DNA of 53,001 nt from Leeia oryzae DSM 17879 (GTDB lineage: Bacteria > Pseudomonadota > Gammaproteobacteria > Burkholderiales > Leeiaceae): contig NZ_AQXU01000009.1 in NCBI RefSeq assembly GCF_000376945.1, positions 1-53,001 of the forward strand, in the 5' to 3' direction. Each line of letters begins with the position of its first letter. Within the stretch, counting starts at the first letter, position 1. Shown here in pieces: positions 24,965 through 34,142 of this stretch. The notes under the pieces were generated by a model that was given only the letters and a program-made list of their open reading frames with translations, searched no databases and was not told the DNA's origin. The position numbers were made by a program, and so were the translations under genes.

Positions 24965-25986
24965 TACATCGTCTTAACGAAATCAGGAAGGCAGTAATCT
25001 TCGGAGAACGTCCAGTCCGCACTTGGAGAGCGGCAGCAACGAAATATCTATCTGAAAATTTAGAAATGCCTAGCATCTCCAACACAGCTATCTGGTTTAA
25101 GCAGTTAGATGAATACATTGGGGATATTCCTCTAACTAAGATTCATGATGATACGCCTGGGTTGAAGCAATACATTAAAGATCGGCTTGCAGGAAAAGGT
25201 AGTACAAAGGGTATACCAGTCAAGGCACGCACTATAAACATTGCGCTTCAACGTGTCTCAAGGGTACTGAGATTGTGTGCAACGAAGTGGCGTGATGAAT
25301 TAGGCATGACTTGGCTTGAAACAGCGCCAGTTTTAACTATGCTCAACGAAAATAAAACTGCTCGTCTACCCTACCCACTTTCTTGGGACGAGCAGGCTGC
25401 CCTATTTAGGGAGTTGCCTGAGCATCTAGCACTGATGGCACTTTTCAAAATCAACACCGGTTGCCGAGAACAAGAGGTATGTAAGCTTAAGTGGGAGTGG
25501 GAAATACAGATTCCTGAACTCGATACATCTGTTTTTTTGATTCCGAGTGACTTTGGTGGACGTACAGAAAACTCAGGTGTGAAAAACAAGGAAATAAGAT
25601 TGGTTGTGCTCAACAATATTGCCAGGAGAATCATTGAGGAACAACGTGGCCAGCATAAGGAGTACGTGTTTCCATACAAAGGTTCACCCATTCACCGTAT
25701 GAATGGGCATGCTTGGCGAAAAGCAAGAAATCGCGCACACTTACCCGAAGTGCGTGTTCACGATCTGAAGCATACCTTCGGCCGAAGGTTAAGGGCAGCC
25801 GGAGTAGGTTTTGAAGACCGTCAGGCGCTATTGGGGCATAAAAATGGCAGTGTTACCACACATTATTCAGGTGCAGAAATTCACAACCTGATTAAGGCAG
25901 CGGATAGCATTATCGAAGACCTGTCCCGCCAAAGTCCCGCTCTTGTAATATTAAAAAACAAAGCCGCGTGGGCTAGACGCGGCTAA
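24832..25986 (+). CDS. int: Tyrosine recombinase (site-specific integrase) at tRNA-Pro
   Basis: A 384-residue phage/island integrase. AAGGAG seven bases before the ATG fixes the start. The N-terminal arm-type region is followed by a SAM-like domain (about 60-170) and a catalytic domain with Arg in TGCREQEVCKLKW, a Lys in SGVKNKEIRL, HDLKHTF in the HxxR box (Arg replaced by Lys), LLGHKNG and the nucleophile Tyr in THYSGAEI. HDLKHTFGRRLR is, as I recall it, common in one betaproteobacterial integrase family, so it need not be inactive. The gene ends 25 bases from the 3' end of tRNA-Pro, the usual attachment position. Confidence 0.88.
   Translation: MSRAKITGLTFKNGKWQIDKRIPAYGRLCESTGTSNREEAEEILIHRLNEIRKAVIFGERPVRTWRAAATKYLSENLEMPSISNTAIWFKQLDEYIGDIPLTKIHDDTPGLKQYIKDRLAGKGSTKGIPVKARTINIALQRVSRVLRLCATKWRDELGMTWLETAPVLTMLNENKTARLPYPLSWDEQAALFRELPEHLALMALFKINTGCREQEVCKLKWEWEIQIPELDTSVFLIPSDFGGRTENSGVKNKEIRLVVLNNIARRIIEEQRGQHKEYVFPYKGSPIHRMNGHAWRKARNRAHLPEVRVHDLKHTFGRRLRAAGVGFEDRQALLGHKNGSVTTHYSGAEIHNLIKAADSIIEDLSRQSPALVILKNKAAWARRG
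25953..25984 (-). terminator. Terminator of tRNA-Pro, inside the end of the integrase gene
   Basis: AGCCGCG (25962-25968) pairs with CGCGGCT (25978-25984). On the minus strand the stem is followed by TTTGTTTTTT. It lies just after tRNA-Pro in its direction of transcription and covers the last codons of the integrase on the other strand. Confidence 0.65.
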
Positions 25987-26011
25987 GTAATTAATACAAA
26001 AGTGTTTTCTA

Positions 26012-26088
26012 TGGTCGGAGCGAGAGGATTCGAACCTCCGACCCCTTGCACCCCATGCAAGTGCGCTACCAGGCTGCGCCACGCTCCG
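26012..26088 (-). tRNA. tRNA-Pro(GGG)
   Basis: A 77-base cloverleaf on the minus strand: acceptor CGGAGCG, D-arm GCGCAGCCTGGTAGCGC, anticodon stem CTTGC/GCAAG around loop ATGGGGT (anticodon GGG), T-arm GTTCGAATC and encoded CCA. Such tRNA 3' ends are frequent integration sites. Confidence 0.97.
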
Positions 26089-26133
26089 ACTAAGATGCGA
26101 GATTATACCAGCATCGTCAGTAAAAACCACTCT

Positions 26134-26511
26134 TTATGCCAGTAAAATCCCAAGAATTTCGGTCAACTCGGCACGCAAGCTCTGCTTCGGCAACTGGTCG
26201 GTAGACAAATCTACCGTTTCCACGACCACGCCCGGAGACTGGACTTCAAGTTCGGACAGCCGGTTTCGGGCACCACTGATCGTAAAACCTTCTTCATAGA
26301 GCAAGCCACGAATCCGGCGGATCAACAGCACTTCATGATGCTGATAATAACGACGGTTACCACGTCGTTTGACAGGCTTTAGCTGCGTAAACTCCTGCTC
26401 CCAGTAGCGCAACACATGCGGTTTCACGCCACACAGCTCACTCACCTCGCCAATCGTAAAATAGCGCTTGGCAGGAATCGGGGGCAGTTCAATCTTAGCT
26501 ATTTCTGTCAT
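26134..26511 (-). CDS. MerR-family transcriptional regulator
   Basis: A 125-residue regulator with an N-terminal MerR winged helix: [20 protein letters not shown] (16-35) and YWEQEF, followed by [20 protein letters not shown] and a dimerisation helix. No metal-binding cysteine cluster is seen at the C-terminus. It overlaps the end of ihfA by 17 bases. A merR gene after pheT-ihfA is a conserved arrangement in beta- and gammaproteobacteria; its targets are poorly known. Confidence 0.88.
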   Translation of the reverse strand: MTEIAKIELPPIPAKRYFTIGEVSELCGVKPHVLRYWEQEFTQLKPVKRRGNRRYYQHHEVLLIRRIRGLLYEEGFTISGARNRLSELEVQSPGVVVETVDLSTDQLPKQSLRAELTEILGILLA

Positions 26512-26800
26512 GATGTTCTTCTACCAAACCTTTTAACTTTTGGCTGGCATGAAACGTAACCACTCGTCGCGCAGTAATCGGAATTTCTTCCCCGGTTTTC
26601 GGATTTCTTCCCGGACGCTGAGGTTTGTTTCGCAGCTGGAAATTACCAAAACCGGATAATTTCACGGTATCGCCGGCTTCCAGAGAAATGCGGATTTCTT
26701 CAAAAAAAGCTTCCACCATCTCTTTAGCTTCACGCTTGTTCAGCCCTACCTGCTCAAACAGCACGTCGGCAAGTTCGGCCTTAGTCAACGTATTAATCAA
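26495..26800 (-). CDS. ihfA: Integration host factor alpha subunit
   Basis: A 101-residue DNA-bending protein of the HU/IHF family. The beta-arm shows [20 protein letters not shown] with the DNA-intercalating proline segment, and the N-terminal helices read [20 protein letters not shown]. It pairs with IhfB to bend DNA in transcription, recombination and replication. It lies 17 bases after pheT, as in most proteobacteria, so it is part of the pheST-ihfA operon. Confidence 0.96.
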   Translation of the reverse strand: MINTLTKAELADVLFEQVGLNKREAKEMVEAFFEEIRISLEAGDTVKLSGFGNFQLRNKPQRPGRNPKTGEEIPITARRVVTFHASQKLKGLVEEHHDRNS

Positions 26801-26817
26801 TTCTGCTCTCCTTCAAA

Positions 26818-29229
26818 TCAACGCAACTGAGCAGCATGTTTTGCGGATGCTTCCTGAATAAAAATATCCATCATGGCATCTACTTCTACATCGGTCAAAG
26901 TCTTCTGAGTATTATGCAATTGGAATCTGATTGCAAGGCTCTTCTTGCCAGATTCAACGCCCTTACCCGTATAGACATCAAACAAGTTCACATCCGTCAC
27001 TTCTGCAGGCGCAACCCGTTTCAAGGTGTTCAGCAACTCATCGGCAGCCAAAGATGCATCCACCACCAACGCCAAGTCACGCTTTACCGGCGGGAAGTTA
27101 GAAACTTCTTTGTACAACGGAATCGCTACCTGCTGCAAGGGTTCAACCACCAGTTCAAATACCACCGGCGCGCTTGGCAAATCATAAGCCAGTACCAGTT
27201 GCGGGTGCAGTTCACCCAACCAGCCGATTACCTTGCCATCCAGCACCACGCCGGCGCTTCGGCCAGGGTGAAGGGCCGGATGCTCCATTTTGGAGAAGCT
27301 GGCTTGCAAAGGTGCAATCAACGCCTCTACATCAGATTTTACATCAAAGAAATCTACCTGGCGGGTCTCTGCTCCCCATTGCTCGGGCAATGCAGGTCCC
27401 CAGGCCAAACCCGCCAGATGCAACGGCTGATTAAAACCGGCAACGGTCAACGGCCCGTTAACTACCGAAGCATCTTTCAAAAATACTTTGCCAACCTCAA
27501 ACAGCCGGACTCGCGGAGCGCGCCGGTTGATGTTGTACACCAGATTAGCCACCAGGCCGCCGATCAGATTGCTTCTCATCACAGACAAGTGGCTGGCAAT
27601 AGGATTCTTCAGCGCAATCGGAGTTTCGTTCGCAGCAAAGTCTTTCTCCCACTTGGCTTCAACAAAACTATAGTTAATGACTTCCTGATAATCTTCATCG
27701 GCCAGTACGTTACGCAAGGCATGTACAGAACGGACAGACTCGGTCGGCATGAACATGGCCACTTCAGCAACAGGTGGCTTGGAAGGAATATTCTCGAAAC
27801 CATAGACTCGCGCAACTTCTTCAATCAAGTCTTCTTCAATCAGAATATCGAAGCGATAAGAAGGCGGCGTCACAATAAAGCATGCTTCTCCGTCTACGTC
27901 CTTCTGCTCAAACCCCAGGCCCAGGCGCGTAAAAATGGATGCCATTTCATCCGCGGAAATCGCCACGCCAATCACACGCTGCGCACGTTTCACACGCATT
28001 TTGACAGCAGGTCTGGGTGGCAATTCACCATTCACTACGCTGACAGGACCAACCTGGCCACCACAGATATCCAGAATCAATTGTGTTGCACGTTCGATGC
28101 CATCCACGCAATTCTCGAAATCTACACCACGCTCAAAACGGTGCGCCGCATCGGACGTAAAGTTAAAGCGACGCGCCTTGCCCGCAATCACATTCGGGTC
28201 AAAAAATGCTGACTCGAGAAATACATTCTGGGTCGTCAACTCGGCCTTAGTCGAGTCTCCGCCCATAATGCCTGCAAGACCAATCGGACCAGACGCATCT
28301 GCAATCAGCAGCACATCGTCAGCCAGTGTAATGGTCTGTTCATTCAATAACTTCAATGATTCGCCCTCACGAGCAAACCTCACCTCAATCGCACCGGTCA
28401 GCTTGTCCTGGTCATACACATGCAAAGGACGGCCCAGTTCAAGCATCACATAATTGGTTACATCCACCAGCGCAGAAATGGAACGAACCCCAGAACGCTC
28501 TAGCCGCTGCACCATCCAGTCAGGGGATTTGGCATTTGCATTCACCCCACGGATCACACGCCCGGCAAAGCGTCCGCACGCCACATTCGCAGTCAGGGTC
28601 ACAGGATGCACCGCATCCAGATCCGGTTTTGCGGGTGTAATCGCTGGCAGCACCATGGACGTCCCCGTCAACGCGGCAGTTTCGCGTGCAATACCAAGTA
28701 GCGACAAACAGTCAGCACGGTTAGGTGTCAGCTTGATGGTAATTTTATGGTCGTTCAGTGCCAGGTACTCATACACGTCAGCACCCACCGGCGCATCAGA
28801 CGGTAGCTCCAGCAAGCCGCCATGGTCATCCGACAAACGCAGTTCTTTGGCAGAACACAACATGCCCGCGCTATCCACACCACGCATTTTAACAGCGGCA
28901 ATAACAAATGGCTGATCAGCCGTTTCGCCTGGCAACGCGGCCCCCAGACGAGCGCACGGCACCTTGATACCAGCACGTACATTTGGTGCACCACAGACAA
29001 TCTGGACAGGCTCTGCCTCGCCCACATTCACTGAACATACATTCAGCCGGTCAGCATTCGGATGCTTTTCCGTGCTGATCACCTCAGCAACCACCACACC
29101 TTTAAAAGGCACACCGACAGGTTCGTCTTCTTCGACTTCCAGACCTGCCATTGTTAAAAGGTGAGTCAATTGATCTGTAGACAAATCAGGGTTAACAAAA
29201 GTACGAAGCCAGTTTTCAGAAAATTGCAT
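26818..29229 (-). CDS. pheT: Phenylalanine-tRNA ligase beta subunit
   Basis: An 803-residue synthetase subunit of normal length. It has the tRNA-binding EMAP-type domain near the N-terminus (VVVAEVISTEKHPNADRLNV, about 45-65), the B3/B4 editing domain, the B5 domain, a class II core-like region and the C-terminal FDX-ACB domain (YKEVSNFPPVKRDLALVV start). It forms an alpha2beta2 enzyme with PheS that charges tRNA-Phe and edits tyrosine. It follows pheS by about 70 bases on the same strand. Confidence 0.97.
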   Translation of the reverse strand: MQFSENWLRTFVNPDLSTDQLTHLLTMAGLEVEEDEPVGVPFKGVVVAEVISTEKHPNADRLNVCSVNVGEAEPVQIVCGAPNVRAGIKVPCARLGAALPGETADQPFVIAAVKMRGVDSAGMLCSAKELRLSDDHGGLLELPSDAPVGADVYEYLALNDHKITIKLTPNRADCLSLLGIARETAALTGTSMVLPAITPAKPDLDAVHPVTLTANVACGRFAGRVIRGVNANAKSPDWMVQRLERSGVRSISALVDVTNYVMLELGRPLHVYDQDKLTGAIEVRFAREGESLKLLNEQTITLADDVLLIADASGPIGLAGIMGGDSTKAELTTQNVFLESAFFDPNVIAGKARRFNFTSDAAHRFERGVDFENCVDGIERATQLILDICGGQVGPVSVVNGELPPRPAVKMRVKRAQRVIGVAISADEMASIFTRLGLGFEQKDVDGEACFIVTPPSYRFDILIEEDLIEEVARVYGFENIPSKPPVAEVAMFMPTESVRSVHALRNVLADEDYQEVINYSFVEAKWEKDFAANETPIALKNPIASHLSVMRSNLIGGLVANLVYNINRRAPRVRLFEVGKVFLKDASVVNGPLTVAGFNQPLHLAGLAWGPALPEQWGAETRQVDFFDVKSDVEALIAPLQASFSKMEHPALHPGRSAGVVLDGKVIGWLGELHPQLVLAYDLPSAPVVFELVVEPLQQVAIPLYKEVSNFPPVKRDLALVVDASLAADELLNTLKRVAPAEVTDVNLFDVYTGKGVESGKKSLAIRFQLHNTQKTLTDVEVDAMMDIFIQEASAKHAAQLR

Positions 29230-29302
29230 GATCGCCTGCTAACAATAATATGGGGCTCACTTGAAGGTGAAACCAGAAAAGCCAGTAATTTTTAATTCTT
29301 TA

Positions 29303-30313
29303 TTATGCAAATTGCTTCAAGAAACGCAGATCGCCCTCATAGAACAACCGCAGATCGCCAATGCCATAACGCAGCATCGTCAGGCGCTCCAGACCACTAC
29401 CAAAAGCAAAACCGATGTACTGCTCAGGGTCTAAACCGTAGTTGCGAACCACGGTCGGATGTACCTGACCAGAGCCGGAAATTTCCAGCCAGCGACCTTT
29501 CAACGGGCCACTGCCAAAGCGCATGTCAATTTCAGCAGACGGCTCGGTAAAGGGGAAGAACGAAGGGCGGAAGCGCACCTCGAGATCGTCAGTTTCAAAA
29601 AACTGACGAAGAAAATCGGTATAAACACCTTTAAGATCGGCAAAACTGATATTGTCAGCGATCCATAACCCCTCTACCTGATGAAACATCGGTGAATGCG
29701 TAGCATCAGAGTCCACGCGGTACGTCTTGCCAGGGGCAATGACCTTGATAGGCGGCTTATGCATGCGCGCATATCGCACCTGCATCGGACTGGTATGGGT
29801 TCTCAACAGCAAAGGCTCTTCAGACTCAGACTCGACATAAAAGGTGTCGTGCATGGATCTGGCAGGATGGTTATCAGGCTGGTTAAGCGCGGTAAAGTTA
29901 AACCAGTCCGTTTCGATTTCAGGGCCATCAGCCACATCAAAACCAATCGAACGGAAAATTTCCTCAACACGCTGCCATGTGCGGATTACAGGATGGATGC
30001 CACCGCGGCTACGGCCACGGCCTGGCAAGGTCACATCAATCGCCTCTTCTGCCAGCTTGGAAGCAAGTTTGCGTTGCTGAATGGAATCGCGCTGCGCATT
30101 CAGGACAGACTCGATTTTTTCTTTGGCCAGATTGATTTCCTGACCTAAACGAGGACGGTCTTCGGCACTGACCTTGCCCAATCCCTTCATGTGCTCGGTC
30201 AACTCACCGGTCTTACCCAGATATTTGGCTTTTGCCTGTTCTAGCAAGGCAAGGTCATCAATCACACTAAGTGTAGACTCGGCTTCCAATACGATTTCTG
30301 CAAGGCTGCGCAT
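29303..30313 (-). CDS. pheS: Phenylalanine-tRNA ligase alpha subunit
   Basis: A 336-residue catalytic subunit. The ATG at 30313 gives the usual N-terminus ([12 protein letters not shown]); the frame extends to a TTG at 30334. It has an N-terminal coiled coil, class II motif 1 ([19 protein letters not shown]), motif 2 (FHQVEGLWI) and motif 3 ([18 protein letters not shown]). The phenylalanine-pocket Phe/Ala region lies just before motif 3. A terminator-like hairpin lies between it and rplT, so it may have its own expression level. No good Shine-Dalgarno is seen. Confidence 0.96.
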   Translation of the reverse strand: MRSLAEIVLEAESTLSVIDDLALLEQAKAKYLGKTGELTEHMKGLGKVSAEDRPRLGQEINLAKEKIESVLNAQRDSIQQRKLASKLAEEAIDVTLPGRGRSRGGIHPVIRTWQRVEEIFRSIGFDVADGPEIETDWFNFTALNQPDNHPARSMHDTFYVESESEEPLLLRTHTSPMQVRYARMHKPPIKVIAPGKTYRVDSDATHSPMFHQVEGLWIADNISFADLKGVYTDFLRQFFETDDLEVRFRPSFFPFTEPSAEIDMRFGSGPLKGRWLEISGSGQVHPTVVRNYGLDPEQYIGFAFGSGLERLTMLRYGIGDLRLFYEGDLRFLKQFA

Positions 30314-30356
30314 AATATATAAACATCCAGACAACGGAACACAGGGAACAACAAAG

Positions 30357-30385
30357 AAAAAAAGGGAGGCTACACAGCCTCCCTT
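30357..30385 (-). terminator. Intrinsic terminator between rplT and pheS
   Basis: AAGGGAGGCT and AGCCTCCCTT form a perfect 10-bp stem with an ACAC loop, followed on the minus strand by seven U. It ends the infC-rpmI-rplT transcript or attenuates readthrough into pheST. There is no room for a Phe-rich leader peptide between rplT and the stem, so classical pheST attenuation is not supported. Confidence 0.85.
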
Positions 30386-30400
30386 GATCAGCCGTAAGGC

Positions 30401-30757
30401 TTAGGCCAGGCTAGCTTTAGCTTGCTCAACCAGTTTGCCGAATGTTGCCTTGTCAAAAACAGCCAGATCAGCCAGAACCTTACGGTCCACAGCAATCGCT
30501 GCCTTTTTCAGGCCATTCATGAATACGCTGTAAGACAGACCAAACTCACGGGCTGCCGCATTGATACGGACAATCCATAGAGAACGGAACTGACGTTTGC
30601 GTTGGCGACGATCGCGATAGGCGTATTGCCCAGCTTTCATCACCGCTTGCTTAGCAATACGGTAGACATTTTTCCGACGACCGCGATAGCCTTTAGCCAG
30701 CGCAAGAACTTTTTTGTGACGGGCACGTGCCGTTACACCGCGTTTAACTCGTGGCAT
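30401..30757 (-). CDS. rplT: 50S ribosomal protein L20
   Basis: 118 residues, standard length. The basic N-terminus [20 protein letters not shown] and the middle [20 protein letters not shown] are diagnostic. L20 is needed for early 50S assembly and, in other bacteria, represses its own operon by binding the rpmI-rplT leader. It follows rpmI by 11 bases. Confidence 0.98.
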   Translation of the reverse strand: MPRVKRGVTARARHKKVLALAKGYRGRRKNVYRIAKQAVMKAGQYAYRDRRQRKRQFRSLWIVRINAAAREFGLSYSVFMNGLKKAAIAVDRKVLADLAVFDKATFGKLVEQAKASLA

Positions 30758-30768
30758 CTTTTAACTCC

Positions 30769-30966
30769 TTATGCGAACGGAAGCATTGCGCGAACAGAAG
30801 CAATGTTCGTGCTGTGTACCTGAGCGGTACCACGTAGTTGACGCTTGTTCTTGGTGGTTTTCTTGGTCAGGATGTGGCGTTTGAAAGCTTGGCTACGCTT
30901 GATCACACCGCTGCCCATGACCTTGAAGCGCTTTTTCGCGCCACTTTTGGTCTTCATTTTTGGCAT
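30769..30966 (-). CDS. rpmI: 50S ribosomal protein L35
   Basis: 65 residues, standard length, strongly basic ([38 protein letters not shown]). It is part of the large ribosomal subunit and is encoded between infC and rplT as usual. The leader of about 140 bases between infC and rpmI contains a hairpin AGAGCCG/CGGCTCT (31068-31086) without a U-run. Confidence 0.97.
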   Translation of the reverse strand: MPKMKTKSGAKKRFKVMGSGVIKRSQAFKRHILTKKTTKNKRQLRGTAQVHSTNIASVRAMLPFA

Positions 30967-31104
30967 GGTAACTACCTCAATAAAAATAGCGCACGGTGAC
31001 TGAACCTTTCAGTACTTTGAACCGTGACACCCTTCATTTTTGCCCGGCTATAGGCAAAACCTCTTCAAGAGCCGTAAATCGGCTCTCGTCTATTCTAACA
31101 AATC

Positions 31105-31623
31105 TTAGCGACGCTTAGGTGCAATAACCATCACCATTTGACGACCTTCAAGTTTAGGGAACTGCTCTACAGTCCCAAACTCGACCAGATCAGCTTCAAC
31201 ACGCTTTAGCAGGTTAAAACCGAATTCCTGATGCGCCATCTCGCGACCACGGAATCTTAACGTAATTTTGGTTTTATCGCCTTCACTCAAGAAACGAATC
31301 AAATTGCGCAGCTTGACCTGATAATCGCCCTCATCAGTCGCTGGACGGAACTTGATTTCTTTAACCTGAATCTGCTTTTGCTTTAGCTTGGCTTCATGTT
31401 TGCGCTTGCTTTCCTGGTACTTGAACTTGCCGTAATCCATCAGTCGGCAAACAGGTGGGCTTGCTTGTGGCGCAATTTCAACCAAATCAACTTCAGCTTC
31501 TTCAGCTAACTGCAAAGCTGCACGTGAACTCATGATACCTAGCTGTTCACCTTCAACACCAACCAGCCTGAGTTCTGCCAGATTAATTTCGCCGTTGATA
31601 CGCGGCTCTTTCTCCTGAGCGAT
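31105..31623 (-). CDS. infC: Translation initiation factor IF-3, non-canonical start
   Basis: A 172-residue IF3 when started at ATC (complement of 31621-31623). The N-terminal domain ([19 protein letters not shown]) lies upstream of the first ATG at 31533, so the ATG-start version would lose about 30 conserved residues. GGAG is seven bases before the ATC; ATA lies two codons earlier but too close to GGAG. The linker and C-domain ([31 protein letters not shown]) are complete. Many infC genes use AUU and repress themselves because IF3 rejects unusual start codons, so ATC fits the same control. thrS lies 26 bases upstream. Confidence 0.93.
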   Translation of the reverse strand: MAQEKEPRINGEINLAELRLVGVEGEQLGIMSSRAALQLAEEAEVDLVEIAPQASPPVCRLMDYGKFKYQESKRKHEAKLKQKQIQVKEIKFRPATDEGDYQVKLRNLIRFLSEGDKTKITLRFRGREMAHQEFGFNLLKRVEADLVEFGTVEQFPKLEGRQMVMVIAPKRR

Positions 31624-31649
31624 GACTATTCTCCAAAAAATTCAAAAAA

Positions 31650-33557
31650 TCAGGATCTGTCCGCAATATCAGTCTTGAACCGGTTCACCAGTTCATCGAT
31701 TGACAGTTGCCCCAGATCTTCTCCCTTACGGTTACGGACCGCGACCACACCTGCTTCCATCTCCTTATCGCCGACAACCAGCAGATACGGAACACGTTGC
31801 ATACTGTGCTCTCGGATTTTATAGGTTATTTTCTCGTTTCTCAAGTCAGTATCAACGCTAAAGCCTTGTTCTTGCAAGCGATGTGCAACTTCTGTCGCAT
31901 ATTCACCCTGACGATCGGTAATATTGAGCACCATGGCCTGAACAGGTGCCAGCCAGAACGGGAAGCTCCCCGCATGCTGCTCAATCAAAATACCCAAGAA
32001 ACGCTCTAGCGAACCGACAATCGCACGATGAAGCATCACCGGCCTTTGACGGCTATTGTCTTCCGCAACAAACTCAGCCTTCAATCGTTCTGGAAGCACA
32101 AAATCGAGCTGTAGCGTCCCGCACTGCCAGGAGCGACCAATCGCATCCTTGATGTGATACTCGATTTTTGGCCCATAGAAAGCGCCCTCACCTGGCAGCT
32201 CTTCCCACTCGAGGTCACAGGCACGCAATGCCTCACGCAAACCCTCTTCGGCTTTATCCCACACCTCGTCAGAACCTGCTCGCTTAGGCGGACGCAAAGA
32301 AAGCTTGATGGCAACATCAGTGAAGCCAAAATCCTTATACACACTCATGGCCAGCAAATTAAACGCGCGTGCCTCTTCAATAACTTGTGACTCCATACAG
32401 AAGATGTGTGCATCATCCTGAACAAAGCCACGCACCCGCATAATGCCATGCAAAGAACCGGAAGGCTCATTACGGTGACACGCACCAAACTCAGCGTAAC
32501 GCAGCGGCAGATCGCGATACGACCTCAACCCCTGGTTAAAAACCTGCACATGCCCTGGGCAGTTCATTGGCTTGATAGCATAATCGCGCTTCTCTGAATC
32601 CGTCGTGAACATATTCTCACGATAATTCTGCCAATGACCAGACTGCTCCCACAGCGTACGATCCATGATCTGCGGTGTACGAATCTCTTTATAGCCAGCG
32701 GCTGACAAACGCTTACGCATGTATTGCTCAACGTTTTGCCACAAAGACCACCCTTTCGGATGCCAGAAAACCATACCCGGAGCTTCATCCTGCAAATGGA
32801 ATAGATCCATCTGCTTGGCCAACCTGCGGTGATCCCGCTTTTCCGCCTCTTCCAGCCGGAAAAGGTAAGCATCAAGATCTTCTTTTTTGGCCCAGGCAGT
32901 CCCATAGATACGTTGCAACATCTCATTATTGGAATCGCCACGCCAGTAGGCGCCCGCAACCTTCATCAATTTAAAATGTTTTAACTTGCCTGTTGATGGC
33001 ACATGAGGTCCACGACACAAATCCGTAAACTCGCCTTCAGTATACAGCTTGATATCGTCCGCAGACGGAATGGCCTCAATCAGTTCAGCCTTGTACTTTT
33101 CACCCAACCCGGCAAAAAATGCGACCGCCTCGTCCCGACTGACAACGCGCTGAGTAACTGGTACATCTTGCTTGGCCAACTGCTGCATCTTTTGCTCAAT
33201 AGCCTGCAAATCTTCGGGCGTAAACGGCCGCTTATAAGCAAAGTCATAATAAAAGCCATTTTCGATGACAGGACCAATGGTTACCTGAGCCTCTGGATAC
33301 AACGTTTTGACCGCATAGGCAAGCAAGTGAGCAGTAGAGTGACGGATCACCTCAAGACCATCCTGATCTTTATCGGTGACGATCCCTAAATCGACATCCT
33401 TGGAGATCAGATAGGATGTATCAACAAGCACACCATCAACACGACCAGCCAAGGCAGCGCGAGCCAAACCCGCACCAATACTTGCAGCAACGTCAGCAAC
33501 AGTAACTGCCTGTTCAAACTGCCGGATAGAACCATCAGGTAAACGAACGGAAATCAT
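31650..33557 (-). CDS. thrS: Threonine-tRNA ligase
   Basis: A 635-residue class II synthetase. The ATG at 33557 gives [20 protein letters not shown], the TGS domain, and AAAGGT precedes it; the frame runs on to 33629 without support. The editing domain HxxxH ([10 protein letters not shown]) lies near residue 75. The catalytic domain has the zinc-site Cys in NCPGHVQVF, the motif [15 protein letters not shown] and motif 3 [15 protein letters not shown]. The C-terminal anticodon domain ends with [16 protein letters not shown]. It is first in the thrS-infC-rpmI-rplT operon. Confidence 0.97.
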   Translation of the reverse strand: MISVRLPDGSIRQFEQAVTVADVAASIGAGLARAALAGRVDGVLVDTSYLISKDVDLGIVTDKDQDGLEVIRHSTAHLLAYAVKTLYPEAQVTIGPVIENGFYYDFAYKRPFTPEDLQAIEQKMQQLAKQDVPVTQRVVSRDEAVAFFAGLGEKYKAELIEAIPSADDIKLYTEGEFTDLCRGPHVPSTGKLKHFKLMKVAGAYWRGDSNNEMLQRIYGTAWAKKEDLDAYLFRLEEAEKRDHRRLAKQMDLFHLQDEAPGMVFWHPKGWSLWQNVEQYMRKRLSAAGYKEIRTPQIMDRTLWEQSGHWQNYRENMFTTDSEKRDYAIKPMNCPGHVQVFNQGLRSYRDLPLRYAEFGACHRNEPSGSLHGIMRVRGFVQDDAHIFCMESQVIEEARAFNLLAMSVYKDFGFTDVAIKLSLRPPKRAGSDEVWDKAEEGLREALRACDLEWEELPGEGAFYGPKIEYHIKDAIGRSWQCGTLQLDFVLPERLKAEFVAEDNSRQRPVMLHRAIVGSLERFLGILIEQHAGSFPFWLAPVQAMVLNITDRQGEYATEVAHRLQEQGFSVDTDLRNEKITYKIREHSMQRVPYLLVVGDKEMEAGVVAVRNRKGEDLGQLSIDELVNRFKTDIADRS

Positions 33558-33582
33558 GGAATGACCTTTAAAATCACAGACC

Positions 33583-33608
33583 AAAAAAAAGTGCGGTCGA
33601 GCCGCACT
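33583..33608 (-). terminator. Terminator between tRNA-Val and thrS
   Basis: AGTGCGG (33590-33596) and CCGCACT (33602-33608) form a stem extended by A-T pairs. On the minus strand eight U follow. It is 26 bases before the thrS start, so it either ends the tRNA-Val transcript or attenuates thrS. Confidence 0.75.
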
Positions 33609-33698
33609 TTTTCCACCAGCGAACTCCACCGATCAAAAATTACATCAAGGTGGCAGTTCGTAGGATGTTCATAACTTTGAATCTTTCAACTTTAAAGT

Positions 33699-33775
33699 TG
33701 GTAGGCACGATTGGACTCGAACCAACGACCCCCACCATGTCAAGGTGGTGCTCTAACCAGCTGAGCTACGTGCCT
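33699..33775 (-). tRNA. tRNA-Val(GAC)
   Basis: A 77-base cloverleaf on the minus strand: acceptor AGGCACG, D-arm GCTCAGCTGGTTAGAGC, anticodon stem CACC/GGTG region around TTGACAT (anticodon GAC), T-arm GGTTCGAGTCC, encoded CCA. CAACTTTAAAGTTG just after the 3' end forms a small palindrome. Confidence 0.97.
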
Positions 33776-33836
33776 AAGGGAGAAAAGGATTATACCAAAT
33801 AATTCTTACAATGCAACCAGAATCTACGTATATCTT

Positions 33837-34133
33837 TTACTTTTTATACAGAACTTTTGCGACAAATCCTGGAATGGCAAAAATCAAAAATAAACAGACC
33901 GCAGTTGCATAAAACTCCCATTGTTGATCATGCAGCGCACCAGATGACTGTTCGAACACTCTTACAATCACGGCTAGTAACAAGAATGACAAAATGAGAT
34001 TTACAAGTACAACAAGACTATAAGATGCCTTCGACTTGAAGATGTATAACAATTTGCTTGTGAAAAAAGGGGCATTGGCAGACAGCAAACCAAGCGCAAT
34101 GACTATCCAGAAAGCCCCTTCTTTTTCTAGCAT
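33837..34133 (-). CDS. DUF2818 family membrane protein
   Basis: A 98-residue inner-membrane protein with three hydrophobic segments (AFWIVIALGLLSANAPFF, SLVVLVNLILSFLLLAVIV, and AVCLFLIFAIPGFVAKVLY). It belongs to DUF2818, a small family almost always encoded right after nuoN in betaproteobacteria. It lies nine bases after nuoN, so it is the last gene of the complex I operon. Its role is unknown; an accessory or assembly function for complex I is a guess from position. Confidence 0.88.
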   Translation of the reverse strand: MLEKEGAFWIVIALGLLSANAPFFTSKLLYIFKSKASYSLVVLVNLILSFLLLAVIVRVFEQSSGALHDQQWEFYATAVCLFLIFAIPGFVAKVLYKK

Positions 34134-34142
34134 ATTTAAACC

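Noticed and set aside
10436-26011. CRISPR array
   Set aside because: No regularly spaced direct repeats were seen; the repeats present are attC-like palindromes and operators, each different in sequence.
26836-28212. A 458-codon plus-strand frame opposite pheT
   Set aside because: It is the shadow of pheT. The translation is rich in His, Arg and Gln without family motifs, and there is no promoter or ribosome site.
30314-30400. Classical pheST attenuation with a Phe-rich leader peptide
   Set aside because: Only the terminator is there. The space between rplT and the stem is too short for a leader peptide.
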